The notes: generated by a model not told the origin, from the letters alone. A stretch of DNA of 64,000 nt from Roseihalotalea indica (GCF_022458895.1 NZ_JAINFL010000002.1:496001-560000); one strand, 5' to 3'. Shown: positions 1-8,509, counted from the first letter of the stretch. Numbers and translations: made by a program.

Positions 1-567
1 GAACCGTTCCCGGAAAGTCTGAATCCGGGGGCCGGGTTTCGGGAGGCCACGCCCAAAAGTATTGAGCTATTTGAAGAACTGTTCGCACTGGTTAAGCAAC
101 TGGACTCTACCCGACTGGCTACGCTGGTTGGAGTAATGGGCGGCCCGGCCGAGTGGGTAGGATTAGCCGATATTATTTGCATCAACCGCTACTATGGTTG
201 GTATACCCATCTGGGTGATTTGGAAGGAGCTACTCAGTTACTGGGAATGGAACTGGATGGACTGCATCAACGATTTAAAAAGCCGATCATCATCACTGAG
301 TTTGGGGCAGATACCTACCCGGGTATGCATGCGGCAGAGCCGGAGATGTTTACCGAAGAATTTCAAACCCAATTTATAAAAGCCTATCTGGATGTAGCCG
401 AGGCTCGCGATTTTATGGCTGGTATGCACGTATGGGCCTTCTCCGATTTCCGAACCAGTCAGGGATTGATCCGTTTCGGTGGGGTTAACTATAAAGGAGT
501 CTTCACTCGCGATAGAAAACCCAAGGCAGCGGCTCATTATTTAAGGTTGCGATGGACGAACCAATAG
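1..567 (+). CDS. GH2 beta-glucuronidase/beta-galactosidase-like hydrolase, C-terminal part
   Basis: The reading frame is open from base 1, so the gene starts outside the window and only its last 188 residues are seen. The segment matches the (beta/alpha)8 catalytic domain end of glycoside hydrolase family 2. It has an ICINRYYGWY stretch, then IIITEFGAD, whose Glu is the expected catalytic nucleophile, then HVWAFSDFRTSQG and a closing GVFTRDRKPKAAAHYLR typical of GH2 beta-glucuronidases. The likely role is removal of terminal glucuronic acid or galactose from glycans. The family and fold are well supported; the substrate is inference. It is followed by a sugar-type NrtR regulator on the same strand, which fits a carbohydrate utilisation locus. 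Confidence 0.85.
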   Translation, partial: EPFPESLNPGAGFREATPKSIELFEELFALVKQLDSTRLATLVGVMGGPAEWVGLADIICINRYYGWYTHLGDLEGATQLLGMELDGLHQRFKKPIIITEFGADTYPGMHAAEPEMFTEEFQTQFIKAYLDVAEARDFMAGMHVWAFSDFRTSQGLIRFGGVNYKGVFTRDRKPKAAAHYLRLRWTNQ

Positions 568-664
568 ATTTTCAGAAAACGGATGTCTGCTTATGAATAC
601 GAAAAGGTAAGAACAATTAAGTTTAGCTTTTGATTTTCTACCTTTTGTAAATTTCCTATAAGAC

Positions 665-1390
665 ATGAAGCCACTGAGTGAACAGAATTTTATTCAACAA
701 CTTTCAATTGACTGTGTCATATTTGGCTATCAGGAAAAGCAGCTTAAAGTACTGGTTCCTAAACTTAATTTTAAAGGCGATTTTTGGGCCTTACCTAGTG
801 GTTTTATTTTTCAGGATGAAGGAATTGACCAGGCAGCTCGCAGAATTCTGGAAGACAGAACCGGTATCAGAGATATTTTTTTGGAGCAGTATCGGGTTTT
901 TGGTAATACCCAACGAACCAGTGTTGAGTTCATGGAGCGGTTAGTAGCCCTTAACATTGAAAAAGTGCCGGAAGGTAAAATTTTTAAAACCGAGTTTGAG
1001 TGGTTTACCCGCCGTTTTATTTCCATTGGCTATTATGCATTAGTAGATATCAATAGGGTGATCCCAAAGAAAATAGAGATAGACGAATCCATTAAGTGGT
1101 ATAATATCAAAGAACTACCAGGCATGATCATGGACCACAATGAGCAGGTAGGAATTGCACTGGAAACACTCCGCAAAGATTTTGATCAACAATTCATATG
1201 GTTCAACCTTCTCCCGGAAACGTTTACCATGAAAGAACTCCAGCAGCTTTACGAAACGGTATACGACCGACCATTTCGCAGGAACAATTTTCAAAAGAAA
1301 ATACTTGACCTTAATGTGTTAGAACGACTAGATAAAAAGTTTACCGGCGCCGCTAATAAAGCTCCTTATCTGTATCGTTTTAAAGTATAA
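665..1390 (+). CDS. NrtR-like transcriptional regulator (degenerate Nudix domain plus winged helix)
   Basis: A 241-residue protein with an N-terminal Nudix fold (about residues 10-145) and a C-terminal winged-helix region (about 165-240, ending in LYRFKV), the architecture of NrtR-family regulators of NAD or sugar metabolism. The Nudix box is recognisable as G-x5-E-x7-R around residues 46-68, but the usual REUXEEXGU end reads RILEDRTGI, so the metal-binding Glu pair is lost. This fits a regulator that binds a nucleotide or sugar-phosphate ligand without hydrolysing it. It lies 97 bases after the GH2 gene on the same strand, so control of that sugar locus is likely (inference). Confidence 0.85.
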   Translation: MKPLSEQNFIQQLSIDCVIFGYQEKQLKVLVPKLNFKGDFWALPSGFIFQDEGIDQAARRILEDRTGIRDIFLEQYRVFGNTQRTSVEFMERLVALNIEKVPEGKIFKTEFEWFTRRFISIGYYALVDINRVIPKKIEIDESIKWYNIKELPGMIMDHNEQVGIALETLRKDFDQQFIWFNLLPETFTMKELQQLYETVYDRPFRRNNFQKKILDLNVLERLDKKFTGAANKAPYLYRFKV

Positions 1391-1395
1391 AACAA

Positions 1396-1428
1396 AAACC
1401 CTCTCAGATTTTTTTTCTGAGAGGGTTT
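1396..1428 (+). terminator. Intrinsic terminator after the NrtR-like gene
   Basis: A perfect 12-bp stem, AAACCCTCTCAG at 1396-1407 pairing with CTGAGAGGGTTT at 1417-1428, closes a nine-base T-rich loop. It begins six bases after the NrtR stop codon. The tail is A-rich rather than T-rich on the plus strand, so the hairpin could work in either direction. It separates the sugar locus from the conjugative element. Confidence 0.75.
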
Positions 1429-1694
1429 AAAAGATGTTTGTGGAGCCGGAGGCTCCTGAACTTATATTATAATATACTGATATTCAGATTTATACATTAA
1501 AATGAAGCAAGTTAGTAACCGAAAAAGTAACCGATTTATTTGCGTAGTTTTGGTGCCTTTTGTAGGCAGTTTTTGGCACCAGTATACTGCAAAGAATTTA
1601 CTCATGTAGCTATATTTATCACTGTATATATTGTTTCCAAAAATCTAGCAAGAACCAGAACCCTAATCCCTATCGTGAATTTATCTATTATACT
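1429..1694. other. Intergenic region at the element edge
   Basis: No gene was seen here. Besides the candidate attachment remnant it holds a short direct repeat, GTAACCGA at 1515-1522 and 1527-1534, separated by AAAA. Such paired repeats near an element end can be recombinase arm sites, but two copies of an 8-mer are weak evidence. Confidence 0.4.
1436..1460. other. Possible attachment-site remnant resembling a tmRNA 3' end
   Basis: The stretch GTGGAGCCGGAGG resembles the reverse complement of the 3' acceptor end of tmRNA (ssrA), a common integration target, and lies exactly between the chromosomal-looking sugar locus and the conjugation genes. Only the acceptor-stem part is present; the T-loop sequence is absent. 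The core is also a small palindrome (GGAGCC-GGA-GGCTCC), so a chance hairpin is an equal explanation. No second copy was noticed elsewhere in the window. Confidence 0.3.
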
Positions 1695-2678
1695 TTAGCC
1701 GATTTCTTGCTCTTTGTTGATCGTAGTTTGTTTCTCTTGGACACTGGTTTGTAGAGAAACATAGCGGTCCTGCTGTTCAGAGGAAAGATGGGGGTAATTC
1801 TGTTCCAGCGAAGAACGTTGAGAATCTATGGTGGACGCCCCGACCTCTGGATGTTCCGTAGTGTTGGATAGGGCTTGTTTTATGGGAAGTTGTCCATTTT
1901 GCTGTCGATCGCTACTAATTATTTGATCTTTGATAGAAGCATACTGTTCCAGTTGCTGCTGGGTAAATGTAATCCGGGATTCCATCGAGTGCCCCTTCTG
2001 CCCGTTGGGAAGGAGAAACTCACCCCGTTCGGATTCCTTTAAAATAAATTCTTTGCCCTCTTCGGAAAGGTAATTTCGCTCGCGTACATACTCTTCATTT
2101 TCTTTCTGCATGGCCTCTTTGGCTGCCCCAAAATCCGCTTTCATTACGGCCATTCCCTCTCGGGTGTGGGTTTCCAGTTTTTCCAGCGTCTGAACGTTAG
2201 GTGAAGAACGATAGGTAGTTAATTCTGTACCCAGCTTTTCTTCCAACTCGGTGATGCTGGCCTGGCTATATCCTCTTTTTTCCCGCAAATAATTGGCTAC
2301 TTCCTGAGCAGCGGTTCCCAAAGACTCACTATTTTCTTTCAACGTGCTTTTTGTGGGCAGAGAACGGTCTGCGGTTGACCGAGCTGCTTCTGCTTGCTGG
2401 TTTGATGGTAGCGCTGCCTCTAGTCTTTCCTGAAGCTGAATGGTTCGTTGTAAAGCCGGGTGTCTTCCCTGTTTAACTTCTGCCAAGTTGTTAAGCTCTT
2501 TAAGCGCCGTATTAGCGATCCGGCTATGGGCGAGCATGGCTTGGGGATCTAGAGTGGATCGGTGCAAAGTGCATTCATACTCCCCAGCCAGGTCAGGATA
2601 GCCGTAGCCTCGAAGAGCATCGGCTGCTTGTGGGCCTACACGTTGTAGCTCGTTGCGGGGGTCTTGTTCTTTTTCCAT
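1695..2678 (-). CDS. Hypothetical Gln/Glu-rich coiled-coil protein of the conjugation locus
   Basis: A 327-residue soluble protein without signal peptide or membrane segment, very rich in Gln, Glu, Ser and Leu, with long stretches suited to coiled coils (about 90-130, 165-235 and 255-320). It opens with a short folded-looking part containing GYGYPDLAGEYECTLHR. No enzyme motif was recognised. It is the last gene of the minus-strand tra operon, next to the element edge, and follows a lipoprotein gene after 57 bases. Proteins of this composition in conjugative elements can be accessory or scaffold factors; no function is assigned. Confidence 0.6.
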   Translation of the reverse strand: MEKEQDPRNELQRVGPQAADALRGYGYPDLAGEYECTLHRSTLDPQAMLAHSRIANTALKELNNLAEVKQGRHPALQRTIQLQERLEAALPSNQQAEAARSTADRSLPTKSTLKENSESLGTAAQEVANYLREKRGYSQASITELEEKLGTELTTYRSSPNVQTLEKLETHTREGMAVMKADFGAAKEAMQKENEEYVRERNYLSEEGKEFILKESERGEFLLPNGQKGHSMESRITFTQQQLEQYASIKDQIISSDRQQNGQLPIKQALSNTTEHPEVGASTIDSQRSSLEQNYPHLSSEQQDRYVSLQTSVQEKQTTINKEQEIG

Positions 2679-2735
2679 CGGTTGGTTTGGTTCATCGTAG
2701 GAGAATAAAAAAAGAAGTAGGTGTAGGTTAGATGA

Positions 2736-3299
2736 TTATGGTAAGGATTGAAAACGTAACACAACCGTGTAGGCCAGACTGTCCCGGATTTTATCTACCC
2801 TTACCTGCCAGGTCTGCTGGTCCAAAATTTCTACCTGCCAGTTTTCCGTGTGATACGATTCCTCTAATTCATAGCCATATAGCATCCGATGACCGGTATC
2901 AAACAAGGTGATGGAAAATAGTTCTTCTTCTTGATAGAGCTTCCATCCAGCGATATGCGGGTAATAGAACAGATCACTGGTAGTGCATCGTAAATTACTC
3001 TCCTCGGCACCGAGTTCGCCCACCATACCGGTACCAGCAGCTTCAGTGATAAAAACATTGTCTTTGACGCAATCCGGCAGAAGGGCGTACCAATCCTGAG
3101 GTTGGGTGTTGTTTTCATTCGTATCCCCCAGTGGATGCTGCATGGTGGCCATCAGAGAGATGAGTTGCCAGCGTTTCTGGTGCAGCAGGGTTTTCATACG
3201 GCTTTCTTCTCGAGAGATTTCCTCTTCCGGATGACAGGCATTCAGCCCCATGAGCAATAGTAAAATCACCGATAGTTGTGCGAAATGTTTCATGATCAA
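2736..3299 (-). CDS. Predicted lipoprotein of the conjugation operon
   Basis: A 187-residue protein with an N-terminal hydrophobic segment (VILLLLMGLNAC) ending in a good lipobox, LNAC, which places the lipidated Cys at residue 22. The mature part has alternating beta-type segments (WKLYQEEELFSITLFDTG, YGYELEESYHTENWQVEIL, WQVRVDKI) suggesting a lipocalin-like barrel. It could start at Met1 or Met3. It lies five bases downstream of a VirB5-like gene. A role in surface exclusion or stabilising the transfer channel is possible but not shown by sequence. Confidence 0.6.
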   Translation of the reverse strand: MIMKHFAQLSVILLLLMGLNACHPEEEISREESRMKTLLHQKRWQLISLMATMQHPLGDTNENNTQPQDWYALLPDCVKDNVFITEAAGTGMVGELGAEESNLRCTTSDLFYYPHIAGWKLYQEEELFSITLFDTGHRMLYGYELEESYHTENWQVEILDQQTWQVRVDKIRDSLAYTVVLRFQSLP

Positions 3300-3304
3300 A
3301 GAGA

Positions 3305-4102
3305 TTAGTAGGTAAACAATGGGGTTTGAGCGGCCGCTGTCCGTTCTAACTGGAGCTGCGTATGATCCGCTAGTTCTTGTAAAGCAGGCACGTGTCCGAC
3401 CTCCAGCAGCAGCCGGTCCGATCGCTCCAGTAGCTCAGCCGAGAGCATCAGGTATTCTTCGGCGTAGGATTGCAGGCGCATACGCTCGGCTTCGGTCATC
3501 GAGAAGCGACCAGGCTGTTTGAGTAGTTCGTTCATTTCTACGGCCTTCAGCAGCAGGTCTTCCGAGAGATACTGAAAAGCAACAGCCCCATAGGTTTTGC
3601 GCTCAGCAGCGAGCCTTTGAAATCCGATGGAAAGGTCATGAGCCCCTTGCTTAGCTACTTGAAAAGCAGCGTGACTGGCTGGTAATGGGCTGGTACCATC
3701 GGCGATAAACAGATCCCGGTAGGTCTCAAAAGGATGCTCTGAAAATAGCGGATGTTCTACGACAAAATCTATCTCTAATCCCGGCTGAACACTTCCCTGA
3801 ATGAGTTCGGTAGCCAGGTAAAGGGACTTAGACAGATCAGCCCAATAAAGATCACGCACCGAGGTGGTTTGTTTGAGTGCTTCTTGCACTTGTCGTTGTA
3901 ACATCTCGATAGCGAAGTACTGGCTGTGAATATCTTCGGTGAGCTCCCGGTTTTTTCCATACGTATGCCCCTTGGCTACGTTGACGGCAAAATTCTCAGC
4001 ACTGGTGGCGATCGCCTTTTTATCGATGACCATCACTGGCTGCGCTTTTAGCGTTAGCGATACGAGCCAAAACAGGAAGGTGAAAGAACAGAGTGTTTTC
4101 AT
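3305..4102 (-). CDS. Secreted VirB5/TrbJ-like conjugation protein, paralogue 3
   Basis: A 265-residue protein with a signal peptide (SFTFLFWLVSLTLKA) and a mostly helical mature region. It starts the mature part with PVMVIDKKAIA, comparable to the IPVFD-type start of TrbJ/VirB5 proteins. Near the C-terminus it carries GRFSMTEAERMRLQSYAEEY, a motif shared with the next two upstream genes. In type IV secretion VirB5/TrbJ proteins sit in the periplasm and at the pilus tip. The three-gene set is clearly paralogous; assignment to VirB5 is inferred from size, signal, helical character and neighbours. Confidence 0.6.
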   Translation of the reverse strand: MKTLCSFTFLFWLVSLTLKAQPVMVIDKKAIATSAENFAVNVAKGHTYGKNRELTEDIHSQYFAIEMLQRQVQEALKQTTSVRDLYWADLSKSLYLATELIQGSVQPGLEIDFVVEHPLFSEHPFETYRDLFIADGTSPLPASHAAFQVAKQGAHDLSIGFQRLAAERKTYGAVAFQYLSEDLLLKAVEMNELLKQPGRFSMTEAERMRLQSYAEEYLMLSAELLERSDRLLLEVGHVPALQELADHTQLQLERTAAAQTPLFTY

Positions 4103-4113
4103 GATGCTTCGGG

Positions 4114-4926
4114 CTAGAAAAGAGGAGTGTTGGCTAGTAGGGCTCGCTGCTGTTGATGCTCAAACGATGTTAAGACTTGCTTTTTGGAAAAGGAAAGCGT
4201 ACGAGTCTTTTGAATATACTGATCCGCTTTTTCGGTGAATTGCTGGCTTTGTAACAGGTATTCCTGCATGTTCTGAAAGGTTTTAAGCCGCTCGGCCTCC
4301 GTCATGGAAAATCGCGATGAGGTAAGCAAAAAGCGACGCAATTCATCCGCTTGTGTGATCTTCTTTTGAGCTATTTGTCTATAAGCGCTAGCCAGTTGCA
4401 ATCTGCGACGACGGCTCATTTCTGTATGGGCGGTCATATTCAACTGCCGTGTTTTCTGATCATTCTGGAATGAGGGCAGGTCCGTCATGACACTGTTTTC
4501 ATCGAAGGGAATGAGGACATCGTACAACGCCTGACTCTTTTCCATCGGTTCGGTCAGTCCTTGATAGAGCTGATTCAGGGTTGCTGAAAATGAATAGTCT
4601 CCCAAATGATGGGCGGTGCTTAGAACGTGCCCTACCGTCTGCTGAGTGATTTCCTCATTCATAAGTGCTAAGGAAGAAGTACTGGCGGTTTGTCGTAAAA
4701 AGGCCTGGTAGTCGTACTGTAGCGCTCGGGTAGCTTCTACCGAGTCCCGGATCGTTTCGCTCTGACTTAGGATGAGTTCCAGCAAACCCAGTTGCTTTAT
4801 ATTCCGCTGGATATTTTCATTGATACTATCCCGGAGCATCATGTCCATCACCGGAATCGGGTTCTGAGCCCTGATCGTATTGAAGGGCAGGATAAGACTT
4901 ATGAAAAACATCAGGTATTTCATCAT
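4114..4926 (-). CDS. Secreted VirB5/TrbJ-like conjugation protein, paralogue 2
   Basis: A 270-residue protein with signal peptide (MFFISLILPFNTIRA-Q) followed by NPIPVMDMMLRDSI, the same mature N-terminus type as its neighbours. A helical core includes LSFSKKQVLTSFEHQQQRAL at the end, and the shared signature SRFSMTEAERLKTFQNMQEY lies near residues 205-225. It is spaced 12 bases from each flanking paralogue, which indicates one transcript. The likely role is a minor pilus or periplasmic channel component. Divergence from its neighbours is considerable outside the signature. Confidence 0.6.
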   Translation of the reverse strand: MMKYLMFFISLILPFNTIRAQNPIPVMDMMLRDSINENIQRNIKQLGLLELILSQSETIRDSVEATRALQYDYQAFLRQTASTSSLALMNEEITQQTVGHVLSTAHHLGDYSFSATLNQLYQGLTEPMEKSQALYDVLIPFDENSVMTDLPSFQNDQKTRQLNMTAHTEMSRRRRLQLASAYRQIAQKKITQADELRRFLLTSSRFSMTEAERLKTFQNMQEYLLQSQQFTEKADQYIQKTRTLSFSKKQVLTSFEHQQQRALLANTPLF

Positions 4927-4938
4927 GCTTGTTATTTA

Positions 4939-5760
4939 TTATTGATATAAGGGGGTTTCTGCCACTACTTGTCGCTCCAGTTGTTGCTCGTAGTGCTTCA
5001 TGGGGCCTACTTGCTGTTGCTTAGCTTCGCCTATCACATCGAGCACCAGCTGGTCGGAAGCGAGCTTCAAATCCATGCCTTTCAGGATATAGTCATGCGC
5101 CTGCTTGATGCCCGTGAGCCGTTCACCCTCGGTCATGGAAAAGCGTTCGTTCACCAGCAGCGCCTGGCTTAACTCCTGCGCTTTCTCTAACAAATCGCCC
5201 GCCACCTCATTGTACGAGAGTGCTACCTGCAACTTCTTTTTGTAGGCCATCTCATCAAAGGCGGCTCGATTCACAGACAGATCCTCTAGCATCTGCTGCA
5301 AGGCGACATAGCTGGGAGGCAGGGGCGTATCCGCTCCAAAGCCATCCAGCTCCCGATATAACGCCAGCGCTCCTTCCATGCCTTCCAGCGTGGCGTACGC
5401 CTGCTTGAGCGTTCCGATGTTTTCATAGCCCGGGACATAGGCCTCCATGCGCGGCTCCAGCGACAGGGCATGGGCCTGACTGTTGACCAGGTTCGCCCAG
5501 CGAAGATCCTGCACGGTTTCGGTTTGTTTTAAATGTTCCTGATACTGCTCTTGCAAGTTGTAAATATCCGACACCTTCCGCTCGATCAAATACGAAATCC
5601 CCACCTGCTCGGTGAGTTTATCAAGCTGATCGTCCAGGGTGACTCCATTGGCAATGGTCATCGCAATATGGGCGATATCCATCACCGGAACCCCTTGGGC
5701 CTGAAGTTGGAAAGTAGCGGTTAAGAGTAAGTAAGATACGAAAAAAGAGGCTTTTTTCAT
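4939..5760 (-). CDS. Secreted VirB5/TrbJ-like conjugation protein, paralogue 1
   Basis: A 273-residue protein with a signal peptide (SFFVSYLLLTATFQLQAQ) and a mature start GVPVMDIAHIAMTIANGV, the clearest match of the three to TrbJ/VirB5-type proteins. The rest is helical and Gln/Leu-rich, with NERFSMTEGERLTGIKQAHD near residues 203-222. It directly follows the TraM-like gene, 15 bases away. Known VirB5 proteins are secreted pilus-tip adhesins needed for channel assembly; that role is inferred here. Confidence 0.65.
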   Translation of the reverse strand: MKKASFFVSYLLLTATFQLQAQGVPVMDIAHIAMTIANGVTLDDQLDKLTEQVGISYLIERKVSDIYNLQEQYQEHLKQTETVQDLRWANLVNSQAHALSLEPRMEAYVPGYENIGTLKQAYATLEGMEGALALYRELDGFGADTPLPPSYVALQQMLEDLSVNRAAFDEMAYKKKLQVALSYNEVAGDLLEKAQELSQALLVNERFSMTEGERLTGIKQAHDYILKGMDLKLASDQLVLDVIGEAKQQQVGPMKHYEQQLERQVVAETPLYQ

Positions 5761-5775
5761 CGTTTAGGGGCTATT

Positions 5776-6783
5776 TTAAGGGTGAATAAATAACGGAAAT
5801 CCATCGGGTAGAAAGACGGTTGGCGAGGATCGGCGGCTATGTTGTAACAGGTTGCGACCCAGTTCTGAGGCGACATTGGGTAATACGCTTAGCGAACGAT
5901 TCCCCTGCCGGTAGGCGGTGGTCTGAGTAGCCTCTCGTACAACCTCCAGGTGTTCATGTAAGAGTAATCCTGGATGGTAGGTGTGATCATACACAGCTAG
6001 TGATACTAGCTGAGGACCGATCCGAGGAATAGTAATCTGCAAACGGTTTTGGGTAAGCCGTACTTCTCCATATACCAGCGTATGGGCAGGGACGGTTCGC
6101 TCGTTTAGGGTTAACGGTTCTTCTAAGCGGAGACGAATGCGATCGTTACTCTTCACCTCCTGATCACCATCCACCACACAGCGGATAAACCCCTGGTCGA
6201 TCGTGGGACTATTAGCTCGCACGGGTTGGAAGAAGCTAGTGATAGTCAAGGTTACCGACGAGTCGGATAGATTAACCTTATCCGGGACAGCGTTCACCGG
6301 CTTAGCTGTAGGAAGCAAGTTGCCTCGTTTCTTTCGAGTTATTGTCCGCTTAGGCTTTGAGATGACGGTGTCTTGGACCAGTCGTAGAGTATCCGGTGAT
6401 TTTACCACGGTATCCGGTGCGCTGTGACCCAGCCAATTAGGTTTGGTGATTTTGTCTTTTCCATGGGGGCGTCTTTTCCGGGATTCTTCGGCTAGAGCCT
6501 GATCATACACTTCGGTTTTGTCGGGAAGTTCCTTGAGGGTAATCTCTTCCTCCAAAAAGAATTGAGGCAACGGGGTGGCCCGCAAAGAATCCCATACGCT
6601 TTGGCCCTGAAATCGTAAAAACGTAATGGATAAGGCTGCGATACCGACGATGATCAGCAGGCTGTAGCGCCAGAGCAGTTTACCGATCTGTTGAAGAAAC
6701 GGCTGCCGAGTCTTGGAGTCTTCCCATGAATTTTCTGATTGGGTAGTGTTAGGCTCGTCAATATGTTCCTGAAAGTCTTTCAT
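5776..6783 (-). CDS. traM: TraM-like conjugative transfer protein (VirB10 equivalent)
   Basis: A 335-residue protein with a short cytoplasmic N-terminus, one membrane segment (about 39-57, YSLLIIVGIAALSITFL), a proline/lysine/threonine-rich periplasmic linker (about 85-170) and a C-terminal beta domain (about 185-300). That domain contains FIRCVVDGDQEVKSNDRIRL, RTVPAHTLVYGEV and SLAVYDHTYHPGLLLHEHLE, the pattern of Bacteroides conjugative transposon TraM. VirB10-type proteins span the envelope and couple ATPase energy to the outer membrane pore. It lies between the VirB5-like genes and TraN, with TraN upstream, an inverted order compared with CTnDOT-type operons. Confidence 0.8.
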   Translation of the reverse strand: MKDFQEHIDEPNTTQSENSWEDSKTRQPFLQQIGKLLWRYSLLIIVGIAALSITFLRFQGQSVWDSLRATPLPQFFLEEEITLKELPDKTEVYDQALAEESRKRRPHGKDKITKPNWLGHSAPDTVVKSPDTLRLVQDTVISKPKRTITRKKRGNLLPTAKPVNAVPDKVNLSDSSVTLTITSFFQPVRANSPTIDQGFIRCVVDGDQEVKSNDRIRLRLEEPLTLNERTVPAHTLVYGEVRLTQNRLQITIPRIGPQLVSLAVYDHTYHPGLLLHEHLEVVREATQTTAYRQGNRSLSVLPNVASELGRNLLQHSRRSSPTVFLPDGFPLFIHP

Positions 6784-6917
6784 GATTCAGGGTTGAACGT
6801 TTAGGGTTAAAGGTGAAAAGATAAAAGAGGGTCAATGTATACTTAGAGCGGATAAAAGGGTAAATAATGTATTTCTATTACGGTAATACCGTTAACTGCC
6901 CCTTGACCATATACCCT

Positions 6918-7688
6918 TCAAAATAAGTCAGCTCTTCGAATGAATCGGGCATGAATCTTCAGCGTCAGGGAGCGGCTTCCGGTTTTCTCCCGTAAGGTGG
7001 CCCGGATCTGCTCTTTCGCATCCAAGGCCCACAGCGGTAGGGCATAGTAGAGATATCCTTCGGAATAGGGTAGTATGGGCTTCATGGCTTGAGAGGCTAG
7101 GGGTTGCACAGGAAAGGTGGCTTCTTTTTCTTTAGCAAAGAATCCCTTTCGGTAGCGTTGCTTTCGCTCAAAGCCGATGAAGTCCGTCTGGTAAATCACC
7201 GAAGACTGATTGCTGATTTTGAACTTCAGATAGGTAGCCGAGAGATCGTGCAGAATCCCGACTAGTCGAAAGGTCACACCGCCTTCTTTCTTTTGAGCAA
7301 AATTCAGATCCTTCCGGGCTTGCATCGACTTGAGTCTTTCCGCTGCTTGGGAAGTAACTTTGCTTTCTTCCCAAGAAGTCCCTTGGCGAAAATCATAGAA
7401 CGGTGCTGGGCTTGGATGATAGGCCAGCATACCGGTGAAGGGTTTTTCACCCACCTGGACGTAGATCGGAGTAGGGGGCAGGCTATCGTTCCGGGCCACC
7501 ACCATCACCGTGCTGCCTTCAATATGCGCCTCGTACCAGGCAGGATTGCCTACATCCACCAGACTGACCGGATCATCAAAGAGCAGATAAGACTTCCCTT
7601 GATGAGACACCAGAACGGTATCCTGGCCCATCACCCACTGACAACTTAGCGTGATATATAGCAAGAGAATGTAAACCAGGTTTTTCAT
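6918..7688 (-). CDS. traN: TraN-like conjugative transfer protein (VirB9 equivalent, DUF4138)
   Basis: A 256-residue protein with a cleavable signal peptide (VYILLLYITLSCQWVMG-Q). Beta-rich segments follow: TVLVSHQGKSYLLFDDPVSL, VMVVARNDSLPPTPIYVQVG and, in the second half, FRLVGILHDLSATYLKFKIS followed by QTDFIGFERKQRYRKGFFAK. This is the DUF4138/TraN pattern of Bacteroidota conjugative transposons. It is thought to form the periplasmic and outer-membrane part of the core complex with TraM. Its start overlaps the stop of the upstream TraK gene by four bases, indicating translational coupling. Confidence 0.8.
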   Translation of the reverse strand: MKNLVYILLLYITLSCQWVMGQDTVLVSHQGKSYLLFDDPVSLVDVGNPAWYEAHIEGSTVMVVARNDSLPPTPIYVQVGEKPFTGMLAYHPSPAPFYDFRQGTSWEESKVTSQAAERLKSMQARKDLNFAQKKEGGVTFRLVGILHDLSATYLKFKISNQSSVIYQTDFIGFERKQRYRKGFFAKEKEATFPVQPLASQAMKPILPYSEGYLYYALPLWALDAKEQIRATLREKTGSRSLTLKIHARFIRRADLF

Positions 7689-8293
7689 TTTTCTTCGGAT
7701 TTACGTGGGTAAGCGATAAAGTCAAAGCCCGTGAGCAGCAGACCGTAGGGGTTCTTTTCATGTCGGTAGTCCTGCACGATCTGAAAGCTCGCCGCAATGG
7801 GTAGCGTTCGTACGTTGGTACCAATATGCACTTCCTGCAAAGCATAGAATTTGGCCTCGATCGGCAGTTGATTCATATCAATGATGACCGAATCCAACTG
7901 GATCTCGGTATGCGAGCCATAGCGAACATAGTTCTTGTGCACTTCGCCTTCTTCAAAGTCATGGTAGATGCGCTTGCCGGATGCTTCGTCAATGAGATTG
8001 AGCGCATAATTGATATGCTCGTAGTACGTCTCGGCACTATGGGCAAACATGTGTTTGACAAAGGTTTCAATATGGTTCTGCACTTCAATGCGCGAGACTT
8101 TCCGCCCATCATAATAGCTGGCCGGAAACGTTCCCCAGTTGGTGATCACGTACGTTCGGTGCTGATAGTACTCCTGCACCCGGTGGTACAAGATGAAAAA
8201 GACGACCGTGGTCGTCATAAAGCCCAGGATACAGATTAGGGCTAGCAATCGCATGGCATTAAACGTTTTGTTAAAATCTTTTAAAGTAGACAT
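7685..8293 (-). CDS. traK: TraK-like conjugative transfer protein (VirB8 equivalent)
   Basis: A 202-residue protein from the Met at 8293 (MSTLKDFNK). A longer frame extends to 8386, but its added residues look untranslated. One membrane segment (about 15-36, LLALICILGFMTTTVVFFIL) is followed by a periplasmic NTF2-like domain with SYYDGRKVSRIEVQNHIETF, AHSAETYYEHINYALNLI and a late PIAASFQIVQDYRHEKNPYG. This matches Bacteroides TraK. VirB8-type proteins organise assembly of the inner membrane complex. It overlaps TraN by four bases. Confidence 0.8.
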   Translation of the reverse strand: MSTLKDFNKTFNAMRLLALICILGFMTTTVVFFILYHRVQEYYQHRTYVITNWGTFPASYYDGRKVSRIEVQNHIETFVKHMFAHSAETYYEHINYALNLIDEASGKRIYHDFEEGEVHKNYVRYGSHTEIQLDSVIIDMNQLPIEAKFYALQEVHIGTNVRTLPIAASFQIVQDYRHEKNPYGLLLTGFDFIAYPRKSEEK

Positions 8294-8370
8294 GGAAGAA
8301 CAATTTGCAATGAACAATGAGCATAAAAGGTTTGATAGCGGGGAAGTAGAGCGCAGCGGGGCAGGTTGAG

Positions 8371-8390
8371 TGATGCTTAGCAGCATCGCT
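8371..8390. other. Small hairpin in the TraJ-TraK gap
   Basis: GATGCT at 8373-8378 and AGCATC at 8383-8388 form a six-bp stem in the 216-base gap between the TraJ stop and TraK start. There is no convincing T-run, so it is more likely an mRNA structure or chance than a terminator. Confidence 0.3.
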
Positions 8391-8509
8391 ACCCAGCCCC
8401 TATTTGGTTTGTTGCCTAGTCCTGGTCTCTACGAGTATGACTTGACATTGTCACGCGCTCTTTTCTTGAATGGTTAAGGACTTCTATTCATGACTAACTA
8501 TACATTGAA

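Noticed and set aside
1515..1534. Paired GTAACCGA repeats as a CRISPR-like or integrase arm site
   Set aside because: Only two copies with a four-base spacer; insufficient for either claim, kept as a note in the intergenic entry.
5220..5408. Plus-strand frames opposite the VirB5-like genes
   Set aside because: Antisense shadows of well-supported minus-strand genes with no domain of their own.
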